From Hyphomicrobiales bacterium (GTDB lineage: Bacteria > Pseudomonadota > Alphaproteobacteria > Rhizobiales > Aestuariivirgaceae), in assembly GCA_025359045.1 (NCBI GenBank), contig JANYHN010000004.1, positions 1 to 56,613 on the forward strand: a stretch of DNA of 56,613 nucleotides, given 5' to 3'. The position numbers and the translations under genes were made by a program. The notes beneath the pieces are model-generated. The model was not told where the DNA came from, did no database searches, and saw only the letters and a list, made by a program, of their open reading frames with translations. This document shows, in pieces, positions 1-8,701 of the stretch. Each line of letters opens with the position of its first letter. The first letter of the stretch is position 1.

Positions 1-156
1 GTGTAAAGGTTGGTTTTTTGCTCGTGATTGTACCGACGTTATCGGGCTATTTTCTAGTTGCAAACGATAACTTTGCTCCGGTTGCTCTCGCTGCTTAATG
101 TAGCGCGAAAGACCAAAACTTGAAGCCCTTGGGTTTAGCGATCTAAGGCGGGGTTC

Positions 157-182
157 GCCGGTACCTGGCAACAGAAACCGGC
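157..182 (+). terminator. Weak candidate hairpin before vapB
   Basis: A 6-bp perfect inverted repeat (GCCGGT at 157-162 and ACCGGC at 177-182) is followed by a T-rich stretch. It could end a gene that lies left of the window. The loop is long at 14 nt and there is no continuous T run, so this is tentative. Nothing else is recognisable in 1-204. Confidence 0.2.
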
Positions 183-204
183 ACTTTCATTTTTATCACA
201 GCAA

Positions 205-233
205 TTGACTTACCGCATCAGATGTTGTACGAA
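205..233 (+). promoter_or_regulatory. Candidate vapBC promoter
   Basis: TTGACT (205-210) is separated by 17 nt from TACGAA (228-233). The -35 box is good and the -10 box is poor. If used, transcription would begin almost at the vapB ATG at 241. This fits the absence of a Shine-Dalgarno sequence there and suggests leaderless initiation. Confidence 0.25.
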
Positions 234-240
234 TTTATGC

Positions 241-468
241 ATGCGCACCACCTTAGATATTTCACAAGATGTATTACTGGCAGCTAAAGAAATGGCGGCG
301 CGCATGAACATGTCTATGGGCGAGGTCATTTCCGATTTGGCACGAAAATCTTTGCGCAGCGGCATCCCTACTCAAAACGGAATGCGCAATGGTTTTCCGG
401 TGCTAGCTCCTACGGGTCAGGCCATTACCAGTGAATTCATCAAGGCCCTAATGGACTCTGAAGACTAA
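241..468 (+). CDS. vapB: VapB-type antitoxin
   Basis: Antitoxin of a type II pair; it should bind and silence the VapC nuclease encoded 2 bp downstream and bind its own promoter. The 75-residue protein opens with the N-terminal pattern typical of ribbon-helix-helix VapB proteins: MRTTLDISQDVLLAAKE, then a helix ending in VISDLARKSL at about 34-43. The C-terminal half is less structured, as expected for the toxin-wrapping arm. An in-frame start exists at 205, but the family pattern begins at the ATG at 241. No Shine-Dalgarno is visible before 241. The family call rests on pattern and neighbour, not on a database search. Confidence 0.8.
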   Translation: MRTTLDISQDVLLAAKEMAARMNMSMGEVISDLARKSLRSGIPTQNGMRNGFPVLAPTGQAITSEFIKALMDSED

Positions 469-470
469 CT

Positions 471-899
471 ATGCGGGCGCTTTTTGATGTTAATGTGCTC
501 ATCGCCCTGTTTCAGCCCGATCATATTCATCATCAACGTGTTCATCAGTGGTGGGAAGCACATCAAAATCAGGGTTGGGCCAGTTGCCCCTTAACTGAGA
601 ATGGTTTTGTTCGCATTCTTACGCAACCAAAATATCCAATGCCACAAACCATTTCTGTGGCAATCAAATTACTGACTATGGCAAAGGAAGCCACTAATCA
701 CGAATTATGGCCGGACAGTGTTTCTCTGCTCAACCCTAATCTGTTCAATGCCAACGCTTTCACCCAACATAGCCAAATCACAGACTCTTATCTTTTGGCA
801 CTCGCGGTTAAAAATAAAGGCTGCCTCGTAACTCTTGATCAAACGATCAAGACTTCGACTGTTGAAGGTTTTACCGAACAGCAACTTCGGGTGATTTGA
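471..899 (+). CDS. vapC: VapC-type toxin, PIN-domain ribonuclease
   Basis: Predicted Mg-dependent endoribonuclease of the PIN fold, the toxin of the vapBC pair. The 142 residues are normal for the family. The expected acidic metal-binding residues are in place: D6 in LFDVNVL, E43 in TENGFVRI, D105 in ITDSYLLALA and D123 in VTLDQ. The set is intact, so the toxin should be active. The gene begins 2 bp after the antitoxin stop, so translation is likely coupled. The RNA target cannot be told from sequence. A short imperfect hairpin (GCGCT...AGCGC, about 914-933) follows the gene and could terminate it. Confidence 0.9.
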   Translation: MRALFDVNVLIALFQPDHIHHQRVHQWWEAHQNQGWASCPLTENGFVRILTQPKYPMPQTISVAIKLLTMAKEATNHELWPDSVSLLNPNLFNANAFTQHSQITDSYLLALAVKNKGCLVTLDQTIKTSTVEGFTEQQLRVI

Positions 900-1011
900 G
901 GCCATGAACTTAGCGCTGCAAAAAAGTAGCGCAAATCCACCAATGCGTGACAAGCCCCCACTCGTGCGGCTATGTTGCGGACTTGAGTCGAACCTACCTT
1001 GCGAGACCTGA

Positions 1012-1527
1012 ATGCCTGAAGACCTGATGCGCTATGACCAGCTTGCCCAAAACGCTCTCAAAGGTGTGGTGCGCGAGGCTTTGCGCCGGGTTGAGAAATC
1101 AGGCCTTCCAGGCGAGCATCACTTCTATATCCAGTTCAATACTAAATATCCGGGCGTGAACATTGGCGCACGTCTTGCTGAGCGCTATCCACGCGAGATG
1201 ACAGTTGTTCTGCAGCATCAGTTCTTTAATCTCCAAGTGACCGAAGAGCGCTTTCAAGTGGAACTCTCGTTTGATAATATTCCCGAGCGATTGATCGTTC
1301 CTTTTGCGTCGGTAAAGGGCTTCCTTGATCCTGCCGTCCAGTTTGGTCTTCAGTTTGAAGTTGTTCATGAAGAACCTGCAACTGCGACAGCAGAGCCGAA
1401 AATCAAAAAATCAACTGAACCGAAAGTCGCCACAAATACGTCTGAAAAATCTGATGAAGCACTATCAGATGAAAAATCTGAAGAGGCGCCAAAAGTTGTA
1501 TCGCTTGATGCTTTCCGCAAAAAATAG
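1012..1527 (+). CDS. sspB: ClpXP adaptor protein SspB
   Basis: Delivers ssrA-tagged and other substrates to the ClpXP protease in the cytoplasm. The 171-residue protein has the alphaproteobacterial SspB layout. A substrate-binding domain spans about 1-120 (RYDQLAQNALKGVVREAL near the start; PFASVKGFLDPAVQFGLQF near its end). An acidic, low-complexity linker rich in E, K, T and S follows. The C-terminal tail ends VVSLDAFRKK and matches the ClpX-docking peptide of the family. The start at 1012 fits the family N-terminus. The 3' end overlaps mepA by 20 bp in another frame. Confidence 0.93.
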   Translation: MPEDLMRYDQLAQNALKGVVREALRRVEKSGLPGEHHFYIQFNTKYPGVNIGARLAERYPREMTVVLQHQFFNLQVTEERFQVELSFDNIPERLIVPFASVKGFLDPAVQFGLQFEVVHEEPATATAEPKIKKSTEPKVATNTSEKSDEALSDEKSEEAPKVVSLDAFRKK

Positions 1528-2473
1528 TCTTGCAGCACTGTTAGTGCTCGCCTTTGTTTCAGTTCCAACACTCGCTGGTACTGACCCCGCAAAAGAAGAC
1601 TCGCCATTGGGTTCGTTCATTGCAAAAAAAGTGGGGCCAGCAGAAGATATTTTTCACATCACGGCGCGCCGATTATTTGGCACCCAAAAAACACCTGCAA
1701 GTCTAAAACCTGACGCCATAGGCACTTATGCGCGTGGATGCATGGCCGGAGCCCAAGCTTTGCCGGTTACAGGACCAACTTGGCAAGCCATGCGTTTGTC
1801 ACGCAATCGCAATTGGGCACTGCCGCAGACAATTAGTTTAATCGAAAAGCTGGCTAACTATGCGAAAAGTAATTTTGGATGGAACGGTCTGCTTGTAGGC
1901 GACATGGCACAACCACGCGGTGGGCCAATGCTATCGGGCCATGCCAGCCACCAAATTGGATTGGATGCCGATGTCTGGTTTACACCCATGCCAAACCGCG
2001 TTTTGACGACCGCAGAGCGCGAAACCTTTGTTCCCCTAGAAATGGTCAAGAACCATTACGAAATGAATCCGGACAATTGGTCGGTAGAGCGTGCCAAGTT
2101 GCTAAAGACAGCTGCATCATACCCAGAAGTTGCGCGCATATTTGTGCACCCGCCAATCAAAGCAGCCTTATGTAGTTGGGCAGCAAATGATGCTGATAAA
2201 TCATGGCTTGCCAAAATTCGACCGATGCCGAACCACACTTTTCATTTTCACATTCGTCTCAACTGCCCAGCAGGTATGAAGAACTGTAAAAGCCAATGGA
2301 AACCAAATCCTGAAGACGGAACTGGTTGCGGCAAAGAATTAGCCTATTGGATGAGCGGAAAGGCTTGGCAGAAACCAAAACCTAATCCAAACGCCAAACC
2401 CTATGTGCCCCCTCCCCCCTTGACTCTCAGTGGCCTTCCTGCTGAATGCCGCGCCGTTGTTACAGCGCCATAA
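1508..2473 (+). CDS. mepA: Penicillin-insensitive murein endopeptidase MepA
   Basis: Periplasmic zinc endopeptidase (M74) that cuts D-alanyl-meso-DAP cross-links in peptidoglycan. The start chosen is the ATG at 1508, which gives a standard signal peptide (basic start, LAALLVLAFVSVPTLA core, cleavage near ALAG/TLAG) and a 321-residue protein. The longer frame back to 1325 lies inside sspB and would bury the signal. Zinc and catalytic motifs are present: LSGHASHQIGLDADVWF and NHTFHFHIRLNCP. The C-terminus is proline-rich, with several cysteines that could form disulfides. The gene starts inside the last codons of sspB, so the two are probably co-transcribed. Confidence 0.9.
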   Translation: MLSAKNSLAALLVLAFVSVPTLAGTDPAKEDSPLGSFIAKKVGPAEDIFHITARRLFGTQKTPASLKPDAIGTYARGCMAGAQALPVTGPTWQAMRLSRNRNWALPQTISLIEKLANYAKSNFGWNGLLVGDMAQPRGGPMLSGHASHQIGLDADVWFTPMPNRVLTTAERETFVPLEMVKNHYEMNPDNWSVERAKLLKTAASYPEVARIFVHPPIKAALCSWAANDADKSWLAKIRPMPNHTFHFHIRLNCPAGMKNCKSQWKPNPEDGTGCGKELAYWMSGKAWQKPKPNPNAKPYVPPPPLTLSGLPAECRAVVTAP

Positions 2474-2520
2474 AGGCCTAGGCTGTAGCCGGGTTTTAAC
2501 GCCCGACTGGGGGACTATTC

Positions 2521-4404
2521 ATGTCTGCGCACGCTGAATCAACAGGCACTTTTGACCGCGCAAAATTAAAGCTGGCATTCGCTTCAATTGGCGTGGTTTT
2601 CGGTGATGTTGGAACGAGTCCCATTTATACTATGCGTGAAGCACTTCACCCTGTCGTTTCAGCTGGTGGCGATTTAAGATTGGCTGTCTTCGGTGTAGTT
2701 TCTCTTTTGCTTTGGGCCATCTTCATTATCGTCACGCTTAAATATGTAATCATGCTGATGCGCGCCGATAACCGCGGCGAAGGCGGTATACTTTCTCTCG
2801 TTGTATTAGTTGAAACGCTGCTTAAGAAAAAAGGCGGTATAATCCTCGGCCTTGGTATTGTTGGCGCGGCCTTCTTTTTCGGCGATGCGATGATCACTCC
2901 TGCAATGACAATTTTGTCAGCGATCGAAGGTCTTACAATCATCAATTCGGGGTTTCAGCCTTTTGTTGTGCCGATGACTGTGGCCGTCATTTTAACGCTA
3001 TTTACAATACAATATAAAGGCACAGCTGGCGTTGCATCAGTCTTTGCACCTGTGACGATGGTTTGGTTTATCACGCTCGCTGTCATGGGCATTGTTCACA
3101 TCAGCGATGATCTCGAAATTTTCCAAGCGCTCAATCCAATTCATGGCATTATGATGTTGGTGCGCCAACCCGGCCTTGCTTTGCTGGTGTTTGGTGGTGT
3201 GTTTCTCGCAGTGACGGGCGGTGAAGCACTTTATGCAGACATGGGCCATTTTGGCAAAAATCCAATCCGCATGGCTTGGCTTGGTGTTGTGTTGCCAGGC
3301 CTCGTGCTCAACTATCTCGGTCAAGGTGCATTCATTATTGCTCATCCTGATGCAATCGATAATCCGTTTTTCTTAATGGCACCCCCATGGGCTCTTCTGC
3401 CCCTCGTTATCTTGGCAACCTTGGTCGCAATAATTGCCAGCCAAGCCGTGATCACCGGCGCATTTTCAATTGGCCAGCAAGCCATGGCATTAGGGTTGTT
3501 CCCTCGTATGAACATTGTGCACACCAGCGAAACTGAGGAAGGCCAGATATATATCGGGCAAATTAATTGGATCGTTATGTTTGGCGTGTTGATTTTAGTG
3601 CTGGTTTTCCAAACATCTTCTAATTTGGCATCCGCCTATGGTATCGCCGTGAATACTTCGATGTTGGTTGATACAATTCTCGGTATTGTCTTCTTCTGGC
3701 AGTCTCGAAATCTGCCTCGTGTGATCGCTATTCCGGCGTTGTTTTTCGTCTTCTTTGTCGAAGCGATGCTCTATGCGGCCAACATGCTGAAGTTGCTGCA
3801 TGGCGGTTATATGCCAGTATTGATCGGTTCAACGATAATTCTTCTTATGGTCACATGGATGCGCGGCAGACGCGCCTTGGCCAACAAGATCAACAAAGAA
3901 TCACTTGAGTTAGTGGGCCTTCTGGAAAGCCTCGAACGCAGGCCACCTGCTCGTGTAGCAGGAGCAGCAGTTTTTATGCAGACCGATATTAAATTTGCGC
4001 CAAGCGCCCTTATGCACAATCTAAAACACAACCGCGTATTGCATGATAAGCTCGTATTTATCAGTGTGGAAACAGTCAAACAGCCAAAGTGGGAAGGCGA
4101 GCGTGTGACCGTCACCCAAGGCCCACTTGGTGCGTGGATGGTAATCGCAAAATTTGGGTATATGGAGCAGCCTGACGTTCCGGCGGCACTTCGCGCTTGT
4201 GCAGATAAAGGCCTTGAGATTGATCCGCGCCAAGCGTCATATTTCTTAGGTCGTCGCGTCATAAAAATGTCCGCCAGATCATCAATGCCTTTTTGGCAGC
4301 AGCGCATCTTTATCATGCTAGCAAACCAAGCTGCCAAAGCCGTGGAATTTTTCCGAATTCCGCCTGACCGCGTGGTCGAGCTTGGCATGCAAATGAGTAT
4401 ATAA
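2521..4404 (+). CDS. kup: Potassium uptake protein Kup (first of two)
   Basis: Inner-membrane K+ transporter of the KUP/HAK/KT family, thought to couple K+ entry to protons. The 627 residues match the family length. About 12 hydrophobic segments fill residues 20-455 and a cytoplasmic C-terminal domain follows. Signature stretches are GVVFGDVGTSPIYTMREAL near 25-43, GAAFFFGDAMITPA, and GGEALYADMGHFG in the middle. A GGGGGAC ribosome-binding site sits just before the ATG. The second copy begins 27 bp downstream. The two proteins are very alike along their whole length, including the cytosolic domain, which indicates tandem duplication. Confidence 0.95.
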   Translation: MSAHAESTGTFDRAKLKLAFASIGVVFGDVGTSPIYTMREALHPVVSAGGDLRLAVFGVVSLLLWAIFIIVTLKYVIMLMRADNRGEGGILSLVVLVETLLKKKGGIILGLGIVGAAFFFGDAMITPAMTILSAIEGLTIINSGFQPFVVPMTVAVILTLFTIQYKGTAGVASVFAPVTMVWFITLAVMGIVHISDDLEIFQALNPIHGIMMLVRQPGLALLVFGGVFLAVTGGEALYADMGHFGKNPIRMAWLGVVLPGLVLNYLGQGAFIIAHPDAIDNPFFLMAPPWALLPLVILATLVAIIASQAVITGAFSIGQQAMALGLFPRMNIVHTSETEEGQIYIGQINWIVMFGVLILVLVFQTSSNLASAYGIAVNTSMLVDTILGIVFFWQSRNLPRVIAIPALFFVFFVEAMLYAANMLKLLHGGYMPVLIGSTIILLMVTWMRGRRALANKINKESLELVGLLESLERRPPARVAGAAVFMQTDIKFAPSALMHNLKHNRVLHDKLVFISVETVKQPKWEGERVTVTQGPLGAWMVIAKFGYMEQPDVPAALRACADKGLEIDPRQASYFLGRRVIKMSARSSMPFWQQRIFIMLANQAAKAVEFFRIPPDRVVELGMQMSI

Positions 4405-4431
4405 TATTAGTCTGGCTAAGAGGCTCCTACC

Positions 4432-6309
4432 ATGTCTTCCCCAACCGAAAAACTAACAGGCAGCGCCACTGCAAAAATGGCGTTTGCCTCAATAGGCGTT
4501 GTTTTTGGCGACATCGGAACCAGCCCACTTTACACGATGCGCGAAGCGCTGCGCCCTGTGACTTCTGCTGGCGGCGACACGCGCTTGGCTGTACTTGGGG
4601 TTGTGTCACTATTGATCTGGGGATTGCTGCTGATCGTGACACTCAAATACGTGTTCATAATTATGCGCGCTGACAATCATGGCGAAGGCGGTATTCTCAG
4701 TCAGGTTGCGTTGGTTCAGGGCCTATTGAAAGATAAAGCCAGTTTTGTATTCTTATTGGGTATCATCGGCGCGGCATTCTTTTTTGGCGATGCCATGATT
4801 ACCCCTGCAATTTCAGTTTTATCAGCAGTCGAAGGCCTGAAAATTATTGATCCTGGCTTTGGAAGTTTTGTGTTGCCAATCACATTGACAGTTCTCATGG
4901 CTTTATTTTTCTTTCAATATCGCGGAACATCTGACGTCGCAAAAATTTTTGCGCCTGCCACTGCATTTTGGTTTTTCGTCATTGGTATTATGGGCCTCGT
5001 CCAAATCGTAAGGGATCCTGCAATCTTTCAAGCCATCAATCCTTACTATGGCGTAGCCATGCTTTTACAACGCCCGGGCCTTGCTCTTTTGGTATTCGGC
5101 GGTGTCTTCTTGGCCGTAACAGGTGGCGAGGCCCTCTATGCTGATATGGGTCATTTCGGCAAAAAGCCAATTCGCCTTGCATGGCTCTGCGTTGCTCTTC
5201 CTGGTTTGTTGCTCAACTATCTAGGCCAAGGCGCATTTGTTTTAATGACGCCCGCAGCAATGGAAAATCCATTTTTTCTCATGGCCCCAGGTTGGGCACT
5301 CGTTCCATTGGTCATTCTCGCAACGCTGGTTACGATAATTGCCAGCCAAGCGGTTATCACGGGTGCTTATTCAATCGCCCAGCAAGCCATGTCGCTTAAT
5401 CTTATCCCGCGCATGGAAATCACCCACACCTCAGAAGCTGAACAAGGTCAAATTTATATTGCCAATATAAATTGGTTACTTTTGATCGGGGTACTGATGT
5501 TGGTTTTGGTATTCAAATCTTCCGACGCGCTAGCCTCTGCTTATGGTATTGCCGTCAATGTGGCGATGTTGGTGAATAATGCTCTGGCTATCATCTATTT
5601 TTACTATTCAAAAACGCTGCCGCGCTATTTAGTATTACCCGCGTTGGGCTTTATATTTTTGATCGAAATAATTTTCCTTGCTGCAAATGGATTGAAACTG
5701 GCATCGGGTGGTTATCTTCCACTCATCATTGGCACTTTTATAATGATCATTATGTTAACTTGGATGCGTGGTCGAAATCTTTTGATAGCAAAATATAATC
5801 GCGAGTCTGTCGAGCTCAATAATGTGTTGCAAAGCCTAGAGCGTCATCCGCCATCACGTGTTGCGGGCGCTGCCGTATTTATGCAAACAGATGCGAGATT
5901 TGCACCAAGCGCACTCATGCACAATCTGAAACACAACCGCGTATTGCATGATCGATTGGTTTTCATCTCAATTGAAACCACCAACCAGCCGCGTGCCGAT
6001 GAAGATCGTGTCAAGGTAATACAAGGGCCATTAGGCGCTTGGATGGTGCACGCAAAGTTTGGTTATATGGAGCAACCGGACGTACCCGCAATATTAAGGG
6101 CATGCGCACCATTTGGGTTAGAAGTCGATCCTCGCCAAGCGTCATATTTTCTGGGCCGGCGCGTCATCAAATCTTCACCCACGTCAGTCATGCCGTTTTG
6201 GCAACAGCGTATATTTATTATGTTGGCGAACCAATCTTCGCGCGCCATTGAATTTTTCCGTATTCCCCCAGACCGAGTGGTCGAACTTGGTATGCAAATG
6301 AGTGTCTGA
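4432..6309 (+). CDS. kup: Potassium uptake protein Kup (second of two)
   Basis: Paralogue of the preceding gene, 625 residues, with the same membrane plan and motifs: FGDIGTSPLYTMREAL, FFFGDAMITPA, GGEALYADMGHFG, and the C-terminal run from VAGAAVFMQTD to VVELGMQMS. Differences are spread out and mostly conservative, so both copies look functional and under selection. A GAGGCT ribosome-binding site precedes the ATG. The stop codon overlaps the start of the PHP-domain gene (TGATG), so the three genes form an operon. Having two Kup copies may give different affinity or pH optimum, but the sequence alone does not show this. Confidence 0.95.
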   Translation: MSSPTEKLTGSATAKMAFASIGVVFGDIGTSPLYTMREALRPVTSAGGDTRLAVLGVVSLLIWGLLLIVTLKYVFIIMRADNHGEGGILSQVALVQGLLKDKASFVFLLGIIGAAFFFGDAMITPAISVLSAVEGLKIIDPGFGSFVLPITLTVLMALFFFQYRGTSDVAKIFAPATAFWFFVIGIMGLVQIVRDPAIFQAINPYYGVAMLLQRPGLALLVFGGVFLAVTGGEALYADMGHFGKKPIRLAWLCVALPGLLLNYLGQGAFVLMTPAAMENPFFLMAPGWALVPLVILATLVTIIASQAVITGAYSIAQQAMSLNLIPRMEITHTSEAEQGQIYIANINWLLLIGVLMLVLVFKSSDALASAYGIAVNVAMLVNNALAIIYFYYSKTLPRYLVLPALGFIFLIEIIFLAANGLKLASGGYLPLIIGTFIMIIMLTWMRGRNLLIAKYNRESVELNNVLQSLERHPPSRVAGAAVFMQTDARFAPSALMHNLKHNRVLHDRLVFISIETTNQPRADEDRVKVIQGPLGAWMVHAKFGYMEQPDVPAILRACAPFGLEVDPRQASYFLGRRVIKSSPTSVMPFWQQRIFIMLANQSSRAIEFFRIPPDRVVELGMQMSV

Positions 6310-7241
6310 TGAAATCACTTCTCCCTTTCTCACTTCCCGGTCGGTTCTGGCGCGGCAATATTCATACCCACTCAACCCAATCCGATGGCGCATTGTCCTC
6401 GGAAGCAGTGGTGCAGGCCTATAAAGACGCAGGCTATGACTTTCTGCAGCTATCTGAACACTTCATCGCGCATTACAATTGGCCGATCAATGACACGCGC
6501 AAATTCCGCTCGAACGATTTTACAACCTTAATCGGTGTTGAACTCCACGCGCCTGAAACGAGCGCGGGTGAACTCTGGCATATTGTGGCTGCTGGTCTTC
6601 CGCTTGATTTTGCGCCTTGTGCACTTGATGAAACTGGCGCGCAATTGGCAAGACGTGCCCGAGAGGCCGGTGCGTTTGTTGGAATTGCGCATCCAGCTTG
6701 GTCGCAACTCACGCTCGAAGACGGCAAGACACTCGATGCTGCCCACGCCGTTGAAATTTATAATCACGGTTGTTTTGTTGAATGCGATCGTGGTGATGGC
6801 TGGTATTTGCATGACCAACTGATGAATGAAGGTCACCGTCTGACGGCCTTTGCTACGGACGATGCCCATTTTAAATCGCCAGACCATTTTGGCGGTTGGG
6901 TGAATGTGAAGGCCCAGAGCCTCGATCCTGACACATTGTTGCAAGCGTTAAAAGATGGCCATTACTATTCCAGTCAAGGCCCTGAGATTCATAACATCAG
7001 CCTGCAGGGCAAGGACTTGGAAATCGTTTGTTCGCCAGTCGATACAATCGCGGTAGTCTGTGGTAACTCTCGCACCTGCGTTAGAACTGGTAAAGCAATC
7101 ACCACAGCGAGTTTCGATTTGGCCCAATTAGAAAAAGGCTGGCTGCTTAAGAAACCAAGTCCTTGGTTCCGCATCACGGTCATGGATCATGCTGGCAAGA
7201 GGGCTTGGAGCAATCCTTATTGGTGGGACGAGTTGCGCTGA
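6309..7241 (+). CDS. PHP-domain metal-dependent hydrolase
   Basis: Predicted metal-dependent phosphoesterase of the PHP superfamily, 310 residues, without signal peptide. The first PHP motif is NIHTHSTQSDG, with H19, H21 and D26 as likely metal ligands. SEH at 49-51 and later GIAHPAW, EIYNHG and ATDDAHF supply the remaining motifs. There is no polymerase or histidinol-phosphatase context; it resembles the stand-alone PHP proteins that are often annotated only by domain. It is translationally coupled to the second kup (1-bp overlap of stop and start). This may reflect co-regulation, but no functional link is known to me. Substrate unknown. Confidence 0.82.
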   Translation: MKSLLPFSLPGRFWRGNIHTHSTQSDGALSSEAVVQAYKDAGYDFLQLSEHFIAHYNWPINDTRKFRSNDFTTLIGVELHAPETSAGELWHIVAAGLPLDFAPCALDETGAQLARRAREAGAFVGIAHPAWSQLTLEDGKTLDAAHAVEIYNHGCFVECDRGDGWYLHDQLMNEGHRLTAFATDDAHFKSPDHFGGWVNVKAQSLDPDTLLQALKDGHYYSSQGPEIHNISLQGKDLEIVCSPVDTIAVVCGNSRTCVRTGKAITTASFDLAQLEKGWLLKKPSPWFRITVMDHAGKRAWSNPYWWDELR

Positions 7242-8392
7242 AGCGCCATTAACAATAGCGCAAGTACACTAAAGCCAGCACCAATCAGAAACACAGGCGC
7301 CGCGCCTGCCCTGTCCCAAACAATACCAGCCACAACGCTGGCCACTAAAGTTGCAACGCCACTCACCAAAGCAAATAAGCCATATGCCGTGCCACGCAAA
7401 TCCGCGGGCGCTGAATCAGCAACCAGTGTCGACAAAATGCCTTGCGTCAATCCCATATGCAGCCCCCAAATCCCCACGCCTAACATCACCATCAATGGCC
7501 CCGGCGCATAAGCCAAAACAACATCGGCCACGATTAAACTGGTCAAGCCAGCAGCCAACAAGCCGTTTCGCCCAAACCTGTCTGAGAGCACACCAGCAGG
7601 ATATGAAGACAGCGAATAAACAACACTCATCACCACCATCACCAAAGGCACAAAGGCCAGCGTCATGCCTGACTGGGAGGCGCGCAAAACTAAAAATGCT
7701 TCCGAGAACCGCGCCAACATCACAGCCGCACCAAGTGACGCAACAATCCAAAACGGCCGGCCCAAATTCTTGGCGGTAGCGAAATTAAATCCGGCCTTGC
7801 GCTTGTTGTCGTTGATCACCATTGCTGGCTCTTCAACGCCAAAGGCCAAAACCAAAACTGCAATCAATGCAGGAATGCAAGCAACCCACAACACACTGCG
7901 CAAATCCATCGCCCATAAGCCAATCAAAATGACAGCAATCAGAGGCCCAACAAACGCGCCAATCGTATCAAGTGATTGCCGCAAACCAAAAGCCGCACCC
8001 CGAAGTGCCGGAGCTGTCATATCAGCCACCATCGCATCGCGCGGCGCACCGCGAATGCCTTTGCCAATCCTGTCAGCAAACCGCGCGACAAAAACGCCAG
8101 TCACGGAAGTGGCCAAAGGAAACAGCGGCTTGACAATTGCTGCCATGCCATAACCCAAAAGCGCCAAACCCTTTCGGCTTTTCCATTTGTCGCTCAGCAC
8201 GCCCGAGAACAGCTTTGAAATCTGCGCGGTGGCCTCGGCAATGCCTTCAATCAGCCCCAGCAAAGTGGCCGAAGCGCCCAACGTGCCCACCACAAACAGC
8301 GGCAACACGCCATGGATCATCTCCGAAGAGATATCCATGAACATGGACACAAAGCCCAGCATCCAAACACCACGTGGAATATTTTTAAACAT
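7217..8392 (-). CDS. MFS transporter
   Basis: Integral membrane transporter of the major facilitator superfamily with about 12 hydrophobic segments. The N-terminal half holds MFMDISSEMIHGVLPLF in TM1 and GVLSDKWKSRKGLALLGYG in the loop 2-3 motif. FADRIGKGIRGAPRDAMVAD resembles a subgroup annotated only as MFS transporter. A second GVLSDRFGRNG motif lies at the mid-point. I chose the ATG at 8392 (MFKNIPRG) because AGGGG lies at proper spacing before it; in-frame starts also exist at 8398 and 8434. The 3' end overlaps the convergent PHP gene by 25 bp. Substrate unknown. Confidence 0.85.
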   Translation of the reverse strand: MFKNIPRGVWMLGFVSMFMDISSEMIHGVLPLFVVGTLGASATLLGLIEGIAEATAQISKLFSGVLSDKWKSRKGLALLGYGMAAIVKPLFPLATSVTGVFVARFADRIGKGIRGAPRDAMVADMTAPALRGAAFGLRQSLDTIGAFVGPLIAVILIGLWAMDLRSVLWVACIPALIAVLVLAFGVEEPAMVINDNKRKAGFNFATAKNLGRPFWIVASLGAAVMLARFSEAFLVLRASQSGMTLAFVPLVMVVMSVVYSLSSYPAGVLSDRFGRNGLLAAGLTSLIVADVVLAYAPGPLMVMLGVGIWGLHMGLTQGILSTLVADSAPADLRGTAYGLFALVSGVATLVASVVAGIVWDRAGAAPVFLIGAGFSVLALLLMALQRNSSHQ

Positions 8393-8584
8393 GCCCATCC
8401 CCTGATTTGAGACGGAGTTTAGACCCAAGTTCAAAAAAACTCGAGGCGGATTTTAAATTAGATATTGACTTTATTTCCTAGCGAGCCTATATAAGCCGTG
8501 ATTGGTTGTAAAAGCCCAATCCCGCTGTTTGACATCGTTAAGTAGACCCCGACTGAGGCCCTTGCCCCTCAAACCACCGCCATA

Positions 8585-8637
8585 ACTCCACCCCAACAAA
8601 AGCTTGCCATCTTCTGCAAAGCGACGTTGGGTGGAGT
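8585..8637. repeat. Palindromic repeat, copy 1 (left of hicBA)
   Basis: An imperfect palindrome with arms ACTCCACCCCAAC (8585-8597) and GTTGGGTGGAGT (8626-8637); the arms pair over 12 bp with a single-base bulge. The 40-bp core from 8592 to 8631 recurs at 9119-9158 with one base changed. Between the arms the sequence GCTTGC...GCAAAGC can pair again. This looks like a small dispersed intergenic repeat of the REP or MITE kind. The remainder of 8393-8584 shows no gene. Confidence 0.8.
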
Positions 8638-8672
8638 GGAAGTGAGGATTGGACTTGGCAAAGGCCAGACAG

Positions 8673-8695
8673 ACTCCTACATTGGTTGCAGGAGT
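8673..8695 (+). promoter_or_regulatory. Inverted repeat enclosing the hicB ribosome-binding site
   Basis: ACTCCT (8673-8678) is the exact complement of AGGAGT (8690-8695), with an 11-nt spacer. The right arm contains the AGGAG Shine-Dalgarno sequence that sits 7 nt before the hicB ATG. In the transcript the site could fold and mask the ribosome-binding site. Alternatively it is the DNA operator bound by HicB. Sequence alone does not separate these. Confidence 0.4.
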
Positions 8696-8701
8696 AATTG
8701 C

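Noticed and set aside
705..953. 82-codon frame antisense to vapC
   Set aside because: vapC has all catalytic residues; this frame has no motif.
900..1011. tRNA-like string GAGTCGAACCTACC before sspB
   Set aside because: No acceptor stem or anticodon arm can be formed around it.
1325..1507. Long N-terminal extension of mepA
   Set aside because: Lies wholly inside sspB in another frame and would place the signal peptide internally; the ATG at 1508 is a far better start.
2474..2520. Possible riboswitch before kup
   Set aside because: Only 47 bp with one weak CGGG/CCCG stem; too short for a known ligand-binding leader.
7351..8405. Several open frames antisense to the MFS gene
   Set aside because: Low-complexity Pro/Ser/Ala/Lys translations, typical of frames opposite a membrane protein gene.
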